A stretch of 8,909 nt of DNA from Rhodanobacteraceae bacterium (GCA_025928735.1 JAICIW010000063.1:1-8909); one strand, 5' to 3'; positions 1-7,007 are shown, counted from the first letter of the stretch. Numbers and translations: made by a program. Notes: generated by a model from the sequence alone, not told the origin.

Positions 1-2302
1 CGGGCGTGGTATTGGACGCGCGCACCAGGCCCCAGCCGTCGAACCAATCCGCACGCAGGCCGTCGATGGTGGTAATGCGCGCGCCGTCGAATTGCGCGCG
101 TTCGCGGAAGCGCGCGATGAAGGGATGATTCTGGCCTTCCTCCATCTGGATGTGCAGTTCGGGCGTGGACACGCCTTTCGGCAATGTCGCGAAGATTTCC
201 TCCGGGCTCCGGCCTTCCGGGTCGTCGGCGAGGATTTCCAGCAGGCGCGCGGCGGCGTACACGCCATCGTCGAAACCGTACCAGCGTTCGCGGAAGAAGA
301 AGTGCCCGCTCATCTCGCCGGCGAGTTGCGCGCCGGTTTCGCGCATCTTGGCCTTGATCAGCGAATGCCCGGTTTTCCACATCAGCGGACTGCCGCCGGC
401 CTTCAGGATCAGCGGCTGCAGGTGCCCGGTGCACTTCACGTCATAAAGGATCGTGGCACCCGGATTGCGGGTGAGCACGTCCTGCGCGAACAGCATCAGC
501 ACGCGATCGGGATAGATGATTTCGCCATCCTTGGTGACGACGCCCAATCGGTCGCCGTCGCCATCGAAGGCAAGCCCGACATCGGCGCCGGTCTTCCGGA
601 CTGTCAGGATCAGGTCGGCAAGATTCTTGGGTTCGGACGGATCGGGATGGTGGTTCGGGAAGGTGCCGTCCACGTCGCAATACAGCGGAATCGGCTCGCA
701 GCCGATCGCGTGCACCACGCCCGGCGCGGTGTCGCCAGCGATGCCATTGCCGCAATCGACGACCACTTTCAACGCGCGCCCGGTCTGGATGTCGGAGGCG
801 ATCCGCTCGATGTACTCGGGCAGGACTTCATATTGGCGCAGTGAACCATGGCCTTCGGCGAGACGGCCATCGACGATGCGCTGGTACAAATCCTGGATCG
901 CGTCCTCGGCCAGTGTTTCGCCGCCGATCACGACCTTGAAACCGTTGTAGTCGGGCGGATTGTGGCTGCCGGTCACCGACACGCACGAACCGGTGTTGAG
1001 CTGGTAGGCCGCGAAGTAGCTGACCGGCGTCGGCACCGCACCAATGTCGATGACGTCCACGCCGGACGCGCGCAAGCCGTCGATCAGCGCGCCGGAAAGT
1101 TCCGGCCCGGACAGGCGGCCGTCACGGCCGACCACGATTTCGGAAAGTTCCTTGTCGCGCACCGCGCTGCCGATCGCGCGGCCAAGCTGGTGGGCGACGC
1201 CTTCGGTGAGCGTCTGACCGACCACGCCGCGAATGTCATAGGCGCGGAAGATGCCGCGGTCGGGAATGACGTCCTCATGCGGGGCGGTGTTTGGTACGAC
1301 AGCGGCGGTTGCAGCAATCTTCACGGATGTCTCGGGTTTGGGTGTTTGCGGGGCAGCGGCGATCACGTCGGACAACACCGGCTCGTCGCGTACCGGCGCA
1401 CCGCCCAAGCGGGCACGCAAACGCGGACGCGACCACAGCACGACAACGCCGACGAAGAACGCGACCACCGCGAGAATCAGCGCACTGATGAACGACTCCG
1501 TCACCGGCAACCAGTAAACGGGCGGGGTCGACGTGATGTGGTAGAGGCTGCGGGCGACCGGCACGCCGGAGCCATCGCCGACCGGGGCGCCGCTTTCGCC
1601 AGCCTTGTCCAGCATGATGTCGCCGGACTTGTTGCTCTGCCGCAGCTCCAGTCGCCCCGCGGTGATCTGCGCGGAATGCAGCGCGATGCGCACGGGCGTG
1701 TCGCGGAAGTCGACCGTCGCGTACGCCAGCACCGTACCGTCCGCGCCCGTGATCGGGGCGGCGAAGCTCAACGTTTTCGATTGCGGTGATTGCGCGGGGC
1801 CGACGTCCGCCTCGTTGAGCACCGACATCAGTTGCGCCGCACGTGCATAACCCAGTTGCTGGAGGTTGCCACGCAGCACTTCGTTCAACTGCGGGCTGTA
1901 CAGCGTCACGGCTTCAGCGTCTTTCACCTCGGCCTTGATGTGTTGCGCGATCGCGTCGCGCGTCTGCGGATCGTCGTGGGCGGCCAGCTGCGCAGCCAAT
2001 GCAGGTTGCGTCAGTGCCTTCACCACCTGCGCGCGCCTGTCGGCGACGATCAAGCCGATTTTCTGTGCGACGTCCTGCCTTGCCTGTACCAGCATCTGCG
2101 CAGCATCGGTCTGACGCTTGGCCAGCCACGCCTGCCAGCCCATGAACAACCCGAACAGCACCAGCAGCGTGCCAAGCGCCAAGGCGAGATCGGTGACCAA
2201 AGCGGCAAAGCCGCGGCGCAGGCTCAGGCGCGCGCGCACCGCCCGCGCCGCAGAATGCGCTTTCGGTGTCGCCTTCTTGTCGATCGTCGATTCGTCGTCC
2301 AT
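1..2302 (-). CDS. algC: Phosphomannomutase/phosphoglucomutase, membrane-anchored long form (3' end cut by window edge)
   Basis: Interconverts mannose-6-P/mannose-1-P and glucose-6-P/glucose-1-P, supplying nucleotide sugars for LPS and exopolysaccharide. 767 codons are visible; by comparison with Pseudomonas aeruginosa AlgC only some 35 residues are missing. The catalytic part starts near residue 350 (FRAYDIRGVVG at 352). It holds the phosphoserine loop TGSHNPPDYNGFK (Ser446), the Mg-binding loop DGDGDR (Asp580, 582, 584), the sugar-binding loop GEMSGH (Glu663-His667) and the phosphate-binding RASNTTP (761-767). Before it lie a basic cytoplasmic tail (1-38), a membrane helix (about 39-60), about 205 residues that should be periplasmic, and a second helix (about 270-290). 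The domain between the helices is unassigned; it could be a Cache-like sensor. The ATG at 2302 is 9 nt past the dut stop, and the next in-frame Met (54) lies inside the first helix, so this start is favoured. Last visible gene of the coaC-coaB-dut-algC operon. The enzyme assignment is very sure; the role of the N-terminal extension is not known. Confidence 0.96.
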   Translation of the reverse strand, partial: MDDESTIDKKATPKAHSAARAVRARLSLRRGFAALVTDLALALGTLLVLFGLFMGWQAWLAKRQTDAAQMLVQARQDVAQKIGLIVADRRAQVVKALTQPALAAQLAAHDDPQTRDAIAQHIKAEVKDAEAVTLYSPQLNEVLRGNLQQLGYARAAQLMSVLNEADVGPAQSPQSKTLSFAAPITGADGTVLAYATVDFRDTPVRIALHSAQITAGRLELRQSNKSGDIMLDKAGESGAPVGDGSGVPVARSLYHITSTPPVYWLPVTESFISALILAVVAFFVGVVVLWSRPRLRARLGGAPVRDEPVLSDVIAAAPQTPKPETSVKIAATAAVVPNTAPHEDVIPDRGIFRAYDIRGVVGQTLTEGVAHQLGRAIGSAVRDKELSEIVVGRDGRLSGPELSGALIDGLRASGVDVIDIGAVPTPVSYFAAYQLNTGSCVSVTGSHNPPDYNGFKVVIGGETLAEDAIQDLYQRIVDGRLAEGHGSLRQYEVLPEYIERIASDIQTGRALKVVVDCGNGIAGDTAPGVVHAIGCEPIPLYCDVDGTFPNHHPDPSEPKNLADLILTVRKTGADVGLAFDGDGDRLGVVTKDGEIIYPDRVLMLFAQDVLTRNPGATILYDVKCTGHLQPLILKAGGSPLMWKTGHSLIKAKMRETGAQLAGEMSGHFFFRERWYGFDDGVYAAARLLEILADDPEGRSPEEIFATLPKGVSTPELHIQMEEGQNHPFIARFRERAQFDGARITTIDGLRADWFDGWGLVRASNTTP

Positions 2303-2311
2303 CAGGACCTG

Positions 2312-2788
2312 TTACGCCACCCCGGTGGAACCGAAGCCCCCGCTGCCGCGTTCACTCGGTGCGAATTCCTCGACCACCCTCCAGACCACGCGCGCCACCG
2401 GCGTCACCAGCAATTGCGCGATGCGGTCACCCGGCTGGATGGTAAACGCCACGCTGCTGCGGTTCCAGCAAGAAATCATCAGCGGCCCCTGGTAATCGGC
2501 ATCGATCAGGCCCGTGAGGTTGCCCAGCACCAGTCCGTGTTTGTGGCCCAGGCCTGAGCGTGGCAGGATCAGCGCGCACCAGCCGGGGTCGGCAACGTGG
2601 ATCGCCAAGCCGGTTGGAATCAATGCGCTCTCGCCAGGATTCAGCGAGACGGCACTCTCCGACGCTGCGCGCAGGTCCATGGCGGCGCTGCCGTCGGTGG
2701 CATACGCCGGCAACGGAATGGAATCGCCGAGGCGCGGATCGAGGCGCTTAAGTTCCACCGGTATCGCGGTGCGTTTTTGCGAAGTCAT
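2312..2788 (-). CDS. dut: Deoxyuridine 5'-triphosphate nucleotidohydrolase (dUTPase)
   Basis: Hydrolyses dUTP to dUMP and pyrophosphate, which keeps uracil out of DNA and feeds dUMP to thymidylate synthesis; a cytoplasmic homotrimer in this family. 158 residues, close to the usual bacterial length of about 150. All five trimeric-dUTPase motifs are visible: motif 1 ATDGSAAMDLRA (30-41), motif 2 PRSGLG (76-81), motif 3 GLIDADYQG (93-101) with the expected catalytic Asp96, motif 4 PGDRIAQLL (119-127), and the glycine-rich C-terminal arm RGSGGFGSTG (147-156), which closes over the substrate. The start codon overlaps the coaB stop as ATGA (2785-2788), indicating translational coupling. The stop is 9 nt before the algC start. 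Adjacency of dut to coaBC is a familiar arrangement in gammaproteobacteria. No unusual residues noticed. Confidence 0.97.
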   Translation of the reverse strand: MTSQKRTAIPVELKRLDPRLGDSIPLPAYATDGSAAMDLRAASESAVSLNPGESALIPTGLAIHVADPGWCALILPRSGLGHKHGLVLGNLTGLIDADYQGPLMISCWNRSSVAFTIQPGDRIAQLLVTPVARVVWRVVEEFAPSERGSGGFGSTGVA

Positions 2789-3459
2789 GTGGCTTTCCGC
2801 GCGTGATAGCGCGCGGCGATGCGCGCGACCAGGGTTTTCGCAAGCTGTGATTTGGACGCGCGCGGCAGGGTTTCGCTGCCGCCCGGCCAGATCAGTTCCA
2901 GCGCGTTGTCGTCGGCGCCGATCCCGATATTTTCGTCGACATGGTTCGCGGCCAGCATGTCGAGCTTCTTGCGCTCGAGTTTTTCGCGCGCGTGTTCCGC
3001 GACATGATCGGTTTCGGCCGCGAAACCAACCACGAACGGACGCGGATCGCGCGCGGCGACTTCGGCCAGGATGTCGGGATTCTCCACCAGCTCCAGCACG
3101 GGCGCGCCGGACGCGTTTTTCTTGATCTTGCGCGAGGAATATTCAGCGACACGCCAATCCGCCACGGCGGCGGTCGCGATGAAAATGTCGGCGTTGTCGA
3201 TCACCTTCATCACCGCATCGCGCATCTGCAGGGCGCTGCGCACGTCCACCCGGCAGGCGACGCCGCCGGGGGTCGCCAGTGCGACGGGTCCGGCGATCAG
3301 GATGACGTCCGCGCCTTCCGCGACGCAGGCTTCGGCGATCGCGAAACCCATCTTGCCGGAACTGCGGTTGCCGAGGAATCGCACCGGATCAATGTCCTCG
3401 TAGGTCGGCCCGGCATCGATCACGACCTTGACGCCGACCAACGCGTTCTCATGCGACAT
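2785..3459 (-). CDS. coaB: Phosphopantothenate-cysteine ligase (CoaB half of a split CoaBC)
   Basis: Second step of coenzyme A synthesis from 4'-phosphopantothenate: CTP-dependent coupling with cysteine. 224 residues match the C-terminal half of E. coli Dfp/CoaBC. Visible motifs: AGPTYEDIDPVRF (16-28), NRSSGKMG (31-38, with Asn31 equivalent to the acyl-cytidylate-binding Asn of Dfp), AAVADW (97-102), the KIKK lysines (111-114), ENPDIL (126-131) and VVGFAAET (143-150). The gene is complete and ends in the ATGA overlap with dut. It is oddly a separate ORF: the CoaC and CoaB domains are usually one polypeptide in proteobacteria. An in-frame TGA 21 nt upstream of the ATG at 3459 rules out a longer start, and no good Shine-Dalgarno precedes it, so translation probably relies on reinitiation or coupling from coaC. 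A sequence error at the junction is the main alternative to a true split. Confidence 0.93.
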   Translation of the reverse strand: MSHENALVGVKVVIDAGPTYEDIDPVRFLGNRSSGKMGFAIAEACVAEGADVILIAGPVALATPGGVACRVDVRSALQMRDAVMKVIDNADIFIATAAVADWRVAEYSSRKIKKNASGAPVLELVENPDILAEVAARDPRPFVVGFAAETDHVAEHAREKLERKKLDMLAANHVDENIGIGADDNALELIWPGGSETLPRASKSQLAKTLVARIAARYHARKAT

Positions 3460-4024
3460 GCGTGCCGCCCGGCGTCAGCAGCGCCTGCACCAGTTGCTGC
3501 GGTTCCAGCATCCGGCCGGGCCCGGATTCGCCTTCCGCGAGCGGGCCGCTGGCGGGTCCAAGGACCGCGACCCCCCGCGCGCGCAATGTGGCGACATTGG
3601 CCTGCGTCGCCGGGTGCAACCACATCCGGTGGTTCATGGCGGGCGCGACGGCCAGCGGCGCGGTGGTGGCAAGGCACAAAGTGCAAAGCAGATCGTCGGC
3701 GAAGCCGTGCGCGAGTTTCGCAAGCACGTCGGCGGAGGCTGGCGCGATCAGGATTGCATCGGCCCAACGCGCGAGTTCCAGGTGGCCCATGCCCATCTCG
3801 GCTTCGGCATCCCACAACCCGCGACGCACCGGCTGGCCGGAAAGCGCCTGAAACGTCAACGCGGTGACGAACCGTTCCGCATTTTCGGTCAGCACCACCC
3901 GAACTTCCGCGCCGGCGCCGCGCAGACGCCGCACCACCTCGCACGCCTTGTATGCGGCGATGCCGCCCGACACCCCGAGCAAAACCTGCCGATATTCGCC
4001 GGGGCGATGTTCCCTGACACCCAT
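3449..4024 (-). CDS. coaC: Phosphopantothenoylcysteine decarboxylase (CoaC half of a split CoaBC)
   Basis: FMN-dependent decarboxylation of 4'-phosphopantothenoylcysteine to 4'-phosphopantetheine. 191 residues align with the N-terminal half of E. coli Dfp. Visible motifs: VSGGIAAYK (18-26, FMN phosphate binding), the catalytic histidine in GHLELARWAD (His81, equivalent to Dfp His75), APASAD (94-99), PAMNHRMW (128-135, Asn131 equivalent to Asn125) and the substrate-clamp segment ending in GPGRMLEP (168-175). Where E. coli has the reactive Cys158 in ACGDIGPGRM this protein reads AEGESGPGRM, with Glu164 at the Cys position. The ORF ends in TGA at 3449-3451, inside the first codons of coaB, 11 nt of overlap in a different frame. 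The ATG at 4024 is chosen because SGGIAAYK falls at the usual distance from the N-terminus. First gene of the minus-strand operon and divergent from radC. Its function on its own depends on CoaB being made from the next frame. Confidence 0.93.
   Translation of the reverse strand: MGVREHRPGEYRQVLLGVSGGIAAYKACEVVRRLRGAGAEVRVVLTENAERFVTALTFQALSGQPVRRGLWDAEAEMGMGHLELARWADAILIAPASADVLAKLAHGFADDLLCTLCLATTAPLAVAPAMNHRMWLHPATQANVATLRARGVAVLGPASGPLAEGESGPGRMLEPQQLVQALLTPGGTHVA
3450..3463. repeat. 7-bp imperfect tandem repeat at the coaC/coaB junction
   Basis: On the plus strand catgcga (3450-3456) is followed directly by catgcgt (3457-3463); six of seven positions are the same. The repeat contains both the coaC stop region and the coaB start codon. 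Seven bases shift the reading frame by one, which is exactly the offset between the two ORFs. Deleting one copy in silico leaves a continuous coaC-coaB frame reading Thr-His-Glu-Asn across the junction. Confidence 0.7.
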
Positions 4025-4140
4025 GTCGGAATCCGCTGACGGACAAACCGGGATTAGCTTACCGGATTCGCGTGCGCGCGCCGCTCGGCGAAAACGTCGT
4101 CACCGCGGATGATCGTCGCATCCGCCATGGAACCCGCACG
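4025..4140. promoter_or_regulatory. Divergent intergenic region between coaC and radC
   Basis: These 116 bp separate the divergent coaC and radC starts and must hold, or lie near, promoters for both directions. I could not find a -35/-10 pair good enough to name in either orientation. GGAA at 4129-4132 sits 8 nt before the radC ATG and may act as a weak ribosome binding site. Confidence 0.4.
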
Positions 4141-4806
4141 ATGAGCATCCGCGACTGGCCCGAAGACGAACGTCCCCGCGAAAAACTGTTGGCACGTGGC
4201 GCCCATGCGCTCACGGCCGCGGAACTGGTGGCGATATTACTGGGCAGCGGCGTACGCGGACGCAGCGCGCTGGACATGGGACGCGACCTTTTGACCAGCG
4301 CTGGCAGCTTGAACGCGTTGTTGTCCAAAGATGTCGACGACGTGCCGGGGCTCGGGCCAGCCAAACGTGCGCGGCTGGTCGCGGGCCTGGAATTGGCGCG
4401 CCGGTGCCTGGGTGAGGAACTCTCCGCGCGCACCGCATTGACCAGCCCACGCGACAGCGCCGCGTTCCTGAAGGCGCAATTGGCGCACAAACCCTACGAA
4501 GTCTTCGCCTGTCTGTTCCTCGACAACCGCCATCGGGTGCTGGCTTTCGAGGAGCTGTTTCGCGGCACGCTGGATGGCGCGTCGGTGCATCCGCGCGAGG
4601 TGGTGCGTGCTTCGCTGAAGCACAACGCCGCGGCGGTGATCCTGGCCCACAACCACCCGAGCGGCATCGCCGAACCTTCCGCCGCCGATCGCAACATCAC
4701 CCGGCAATTGCGCGACGCGCTGCAACTGGTCGGCGTCCGCGTGCTCGACCATCTGGTGGTCGGCGCTGGCGAGCCGACGTCGATGGCTGCGCGTGGGCTG
4801 ATCTGA
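4141..4806 (+). CDS. radC: RadC family JAMM/MPN-domain protein
   Basis: 221 residues, the usual RadC length. The N-terminal part begins SIRDWPEDERPREKL and carries a helix-hairpin-helix-like segment around DVPGLGPAKRARLVAGLELA (about residues 64-83). The C-terminal MPN+/JAMM metalloprotease-like domain has His170-Asn-His172, then Ser180 and Asp183, in HNHPSGIAEPSAAD, which gives a complete zinc-ligand set. The family was once linked to DNA repair but its molecular role is unresolved; nothing here settles it. The ATG at 4141 is preferred because it gives the conserved SIRDWP start and is preceded by GGAA at an 8-nt spacing. An in-frame GTG at 4072 would add 23 residues without family resemblance. 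Divergent from coaC. No clear intrinsic terminator follows. Confidence 0.95.
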   Translation: MSIRDWPEDERPREKLLARGAHALTAAELVAILLGSGVRGRSALDMGRDLLTSAGSLNALLSKDVDDVPGLGPAKRARLVAGLELARRCLGEELSARTALTSPRDSAAFLKAQLAHKPYEVFACLFLDNRHRVLAFEELFRGTLDGASVHPREVVRASLKHNAAAVILAHNHPSGIAEPSAADRNITRQLRDALQLVGVRVLDHLVVGAGEPTSMAARGLI

Positions 4807-4921
4807 AGACCCGCGATCGATCTGCCGCACGCCGGTGCAGAACCAGAACAGCCTTCCAAGCCGGGTTTTGCCTGGAAGCGGCTTCGCACAAGGCGCCGGA
4901 ACCCGCTTCGCCCTCCGTCAG

Positions 4922-4930
4922 TTATGCACA
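4922..4930 (+). promoter_or_regulatory. DnaA box (TTATGCACA)
   Basis: TTATGCACA matches the DnaA-box consensus TTWTNCACA at every defined position. It lies in non-coding DNA 164 bp upstream of a second box in the same orientation. Binding by DnaA is inferred from the motif only. Confidence 0.45.
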
Positions 4931-5073
4931 ACGCAGGATCACAAGCGTTTGGCGCTTCATTTTCGTGCGGTTTCGGCAAATGCCTTGTACTCGATTGAAC
5001 GATCTACGGTTTTTTGTCTGACTCCTCCCCAAACGCGCGGAGAAGATTCTTCCGAAAACCTCGGCTTGCATCG

Positions 5074-5094
5074 GTATCCACCGGGTTATCCACA
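5074..5094 (+). promoter_or_regulatory. DnaA box (TTATCCACA) with a degenerate partner
   Basis: TTATCCACA at 5086-5094 is the strongest E. coli-type (R1) DnaA box. GTATCCACC at 5074-5082 matches it at seven of nine positions and is offset by 12 bp, about one helical turn on the same face, a spacing that would allow side-by-side binding. The pair lies about 10 bp upstream of the possible -35 of argS, so DnaA could act there as a transcription factor. The motif is directly visible; the function is inferred. Confidence 0.5.
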
Positions 5095-5103
5095 GGCCCC
5101 GGG

Positions 5104-5133
5104 TTGGGTTGCAGCAGGCCGCTGCGTTAGGAT
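5104..5133 (+). promoter_or_regulatory. Possible sigma70-type promoter of argS
   Basis: TTGGGT (5104-5109) and TAGGAT (5128-5133) with an 18-bp spacer give about seven of twelve consensus matches. Transcription would start near 5140, about 20 nt before the GTG start of argS. That would place the in-frame ATG at 5132 upstream of the transcript and so agrees with the GTG start. Weak match in GC-rich DNA. Confidence 0.3.
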
Positions 5134-5161
5134 GAAAGACTGTCCCTCGAGCCGCCCTCCC

Positions 5162-6925
5162 GTGAAAAACGCCCTCCGCGATCTGTTGCTGCACGCGCTG
5201 GATAGCCTGCGCCGCGACGGCGCGCTGGATGTTCCGGCACCCGATTTCGTGATCGAACGCACGCGCTCGCGCGAGTACGGTGACTTCGCCTGCAACGCGG
5301 CGCTGCTGCTGGCCAAGTCACTTGGACGCAAGCCCCGCGAGGTGGCGGAAACGATCGTGGCAGCAGTGCCGGACAGCCCGCTGGTCGAACGGGTCGAAAT
5401 CGCGGGACCGGGGTTCATCAACTTTTTCCTGACCGGCGCCGCGTGGCACGATGAAATCCGGCGCGTGCTGCACGAAGGCGCGCAATACGGGCACAGCCAA
5501 TCCGGCGCCCGCCGGGCGGTGGGCGTGGAATTCGTCTCCGCCAACCCGACCGGGCCACTGCACGTAGGCCATGCGCGGGCCGCCGCGACCGGCGACACCC
5601 TGGCACGGCTGTTCTCCGCCACCGGCTGGAAGGTGTATCGCGAGTTTTACTACAACGACGCCGGCGCGCAGATCCAGAATCTCGCGCTGTCGGTGCAAGC
5701 GCGCATCAAGGGCATCGAACCGGATGACCCGCGCTGGCCCGCAGACGGCTACCGCGGCGACTACATCCGCGACGTGGCGAACGATTACACCCGCGGCGCA
5801 ACGGTCACCGGGGGCGGGTACGTCGGCGACAAGGTCCGCGAATACTTGCGTGAATTCGACAAACAGGACATCGACGCGGCGGCTCCCGAGACCACGGGTT
5901 ACAAAATCACCGCGAAGCAGGATCCGGACGACCTCGAGGCGATTCGGCAATTCGCGGTGGCTTGGCTGCGCCGCGAACAGGACGAGGACTTGCGCGCCTT
6001 CGGCGTGGAATTCGACGTGTATTTCCTGGAATCGTCGCTCTATACCGAAGGCGAAGTACAGCGCGTGGTAGAACGGATTGCGCAACAAGGGCATTCCTAC
6101 GAAGCCGACGGCGCGCTGTGGCTGCGTGCGACCGATTTCGGCGACGACAAGGACCGCGTGATGCGGAAATCCGACGGCGCATACACCTACTTCGTGCCGG
6201 ACGTCGCCTATCACCTGTCCAAGTGGGAGCGCGGCTACAAGCGTGCGGTCACCGAACTCGGCGCCGACCACCATGGCTCACTGGCGCGCGTGCGCGCAGG
6301 GCTGCAGGCGCTGGATATCGGCATTCCGAAAGACTGGCCCGAATACGTGCTGCACCAGATGGTGACGGTGATGAAGGGCGGCGAGGAGGTGAAGATTTCC
6401 AAGCGCGCCGGCAGTTACGTCACCCTGCGCGACCTGATCGAGATGGCCGGGCTGGACGCTACGCGCTATTTCCTGATTGCGCGCAAGAGCGATTCGCAAC
6501 TGGTGTTCGACATCGACCTGGCGCGCGCCCAGACCAACGACAACCCGGTCTATTACATCCAGTACGCGCACGCGCGGGTGTGTTCGGTGCAGCGGCAGAT
6601 GCATGACCGCTCGATCATTTTCGAGCAACGCAAGGCGCTGACGCATCTGGATCGGCTGCAGGGCGAGCACGCTCGTTGCGTGATGGTGGAAGTTTCGCGC
6701 TTCCCGGAGCTCGTCGAAGTCGCGGCGGCCTGCCGTGAACCGCATCTGCTGGCACAATACCTGCGTGAGCTGGCCGGCGCCTTCCACGTCTGGTACAACG
6801 CGGAGCAGTTCCTGGTGGACGACGACGACCTGCGCAACGCGCGCGTGGCGCTGGCGTATGCCACCCGGCAGGTGCTCGCCAACGGACTCGGCATGCTGGG
6901 TGTGTCGGCTCCCGAATCGATGTGA
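5162..6925 (+). CDS. argS: Arginyl-tRNA synthetase
   Basis: Class I synthetase that charges tRNA-Arg with arginine using ATP, in the cytoplasm. 587 residues from the GTG, normal for bacterial ArgS (about 560-590). Domains in order: N-terminal Add-1 tRNA-recognition domain (1-90, containing ERTRSREYGDFACNAALLLAK and GPGFINFFL); Rossmann catalytic core with the HIGH-type motif in SANPTGPLHVGHARAA (His134-Val-Gly-His137) and the following REFYYNDAGAQI; the KMSKS-type loop KISKR (411-415), with Ile in place of Met; and the C-terminal DALR anticodon-binding domain ending in LGVSAPESM. The GTG at 5162 is chosen because VKNALRDLLLHAL matches the normal ArgS N-terminus. An ATG at 5132 would add 10 residues but has no spaced Shine-Dalgarno and overlaps the possible -10. 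The longer open frame back to 4835 lacks ArgS homology. The SPOR gene follows after 82 bp, an order also known around argS in Pseudomonas. Confidence 0.97.
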   Translation: MKNALRDLLLHALDSLRRDGALDVPAPDFVIERTRSREYGDFACNAALLLAKSLGRKPREVAETIVAAVPDSPLVERVEIAGPGFINFFLTGAAWHDEIRRVLHEGAQYGHSQSGARRAVGVEFVSANPTGPLHVGHARAAATGDTLARLFSATGWKVYREFYYNDAGAQIQNLALSVQARIKGIEPDDPRWPADGYRGDYIRDVANDYTRGATVTGGGYVGDKVREYLREFDKQDIDAAAPETTGYKITAKQDPDDLEAIRQFAVAWLRREQDEDLRAFGVEFDVYFLESSLYTEGEVQRVVERIAQQGHSYEADGALWLRATDFGDDKDRVMRKSDGAYTYFVPDVAYHLSKWERGYKRAVTELGADHHGSLARVRAGLQALDIGIPKDWPEYVLHQMVTVMKGGEEVKISKRAGSYVTLRDLIEMAGLDATRYFLIARKSDSQLVFDIDLARAQTNDNPVYYIQYAHARVCSVQRQMHDRSIIFEQRKALTHLDRLQGEHARCVMVEVSRFPELVEVAAACREPHLLAQYLRELAGAFHVWYNAEQFLVDDDDLRNARVALAYATRQVLANGLGMLGVSAPESM

Positions 6926-6954
6926 CGATTTCCATTTTTCGATGAACGACTGAT

Positions 6955-6973
6955 GCGGCCTCTACCCGGCCGC
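6955..6973 (+). other. GC-rich hairpin between argS and the SPOR gene
   Basis: GCGGCC (6955-6960) and GGCCGC (6968-6973) form a perfect 6-bp stem with a 7-nt loop, 29 nt past the argS stop. No T-run follows, so it is not a standard intrinsic terminator. It could mark the 3' end of argS mRNA or a structure in the leader of the next gene. Confidence 0.35.
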
Positions 6974-6996
6974 GCGCATACGCATACAAGGCATAC

Positions 6997-7000
6997 GAGG
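6997..7000 (+). promoter_or_regulatory. Shine-Dalgarno of the SPOR gene
   Basis: GAGG lies 7 nt before GTG at 7008, the best ribosome binding site in the window. It decides the GTG start for the SPOR-domain protein. Confidence 0.7.
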
Positions 7001-7007
7001 TCTGGCA

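Larger units (their letters stand above)
4807..5161. other. Long non-coding region between radC and argS
   Basis: 355 bp with no convincing gene. The argS frame stays open through it back to 4835, but that stretch has no ArgS-like character and reads as incidental translation. It holds two consensus DnaA boxes plus one degenerate box, a possible argS promoter, a 6-bp inverted repeat AAGCCG/CGGCTT (4858-4863 and 4879-4884, 15-nt loop) and a short hairpin AAGCG/CGCTT (4943-4947 and 4953-4957). The short hairpin is followed by a weak T-run and might be a poor radC terminator. The middle (about 4940-5060) looks lower in GC than the flanking genes. No tRNA or riboswitch was recognised. Confidence 0.6.

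Noticed and set aside
373..381. A further DnaA-box match, TTTTCCACA
   Set aside because: It lies antisense to the conserved MWKTGHS codons of algC, so protein coding explains it.
848..2557. Long plus-strand ORFs (848-1789 and 1790-2557) opposite algC and dut
   Set aside because: They are antisense shadows of high-GC coding sequence; the minus-strand frames contain complete AlgC and Dut motifs and these contain none.
4072..4140. 23-residue extension of radC from a GTG
   Set aside because: The ATG at 4141 gives the conserved SIRDWP start and usual length; the extension lies in the divergent promoter region.
5009..5014. Run of six T as a possible radC terminator
   Set aside because: No adequate hairpin precedes it, and it lies 200 nt after the radC stop.
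4835..5161. N-terminal extension of argS by 109 codons from an early start
   Set aside because: The extra part has no ArgS character, no ribosome binding site, and covers DnaA boxes and a likely promoter; the family N-terminus begins at the GTG at 5162.
4807..5161. Chromosomal replication origin, because of the DnaA boxes
   Set aside because: Only two consensus boxes, no clear AT-rich unwinding element, and none of the usual origin-neighbouring genes.
5318..6274. 318-codon minus-strand ORF opposite argS
   Set aside because: Shadow of the argS reading frame, with no recognisable domain and His/Arg/Val-rich composition typical of antisense translation.
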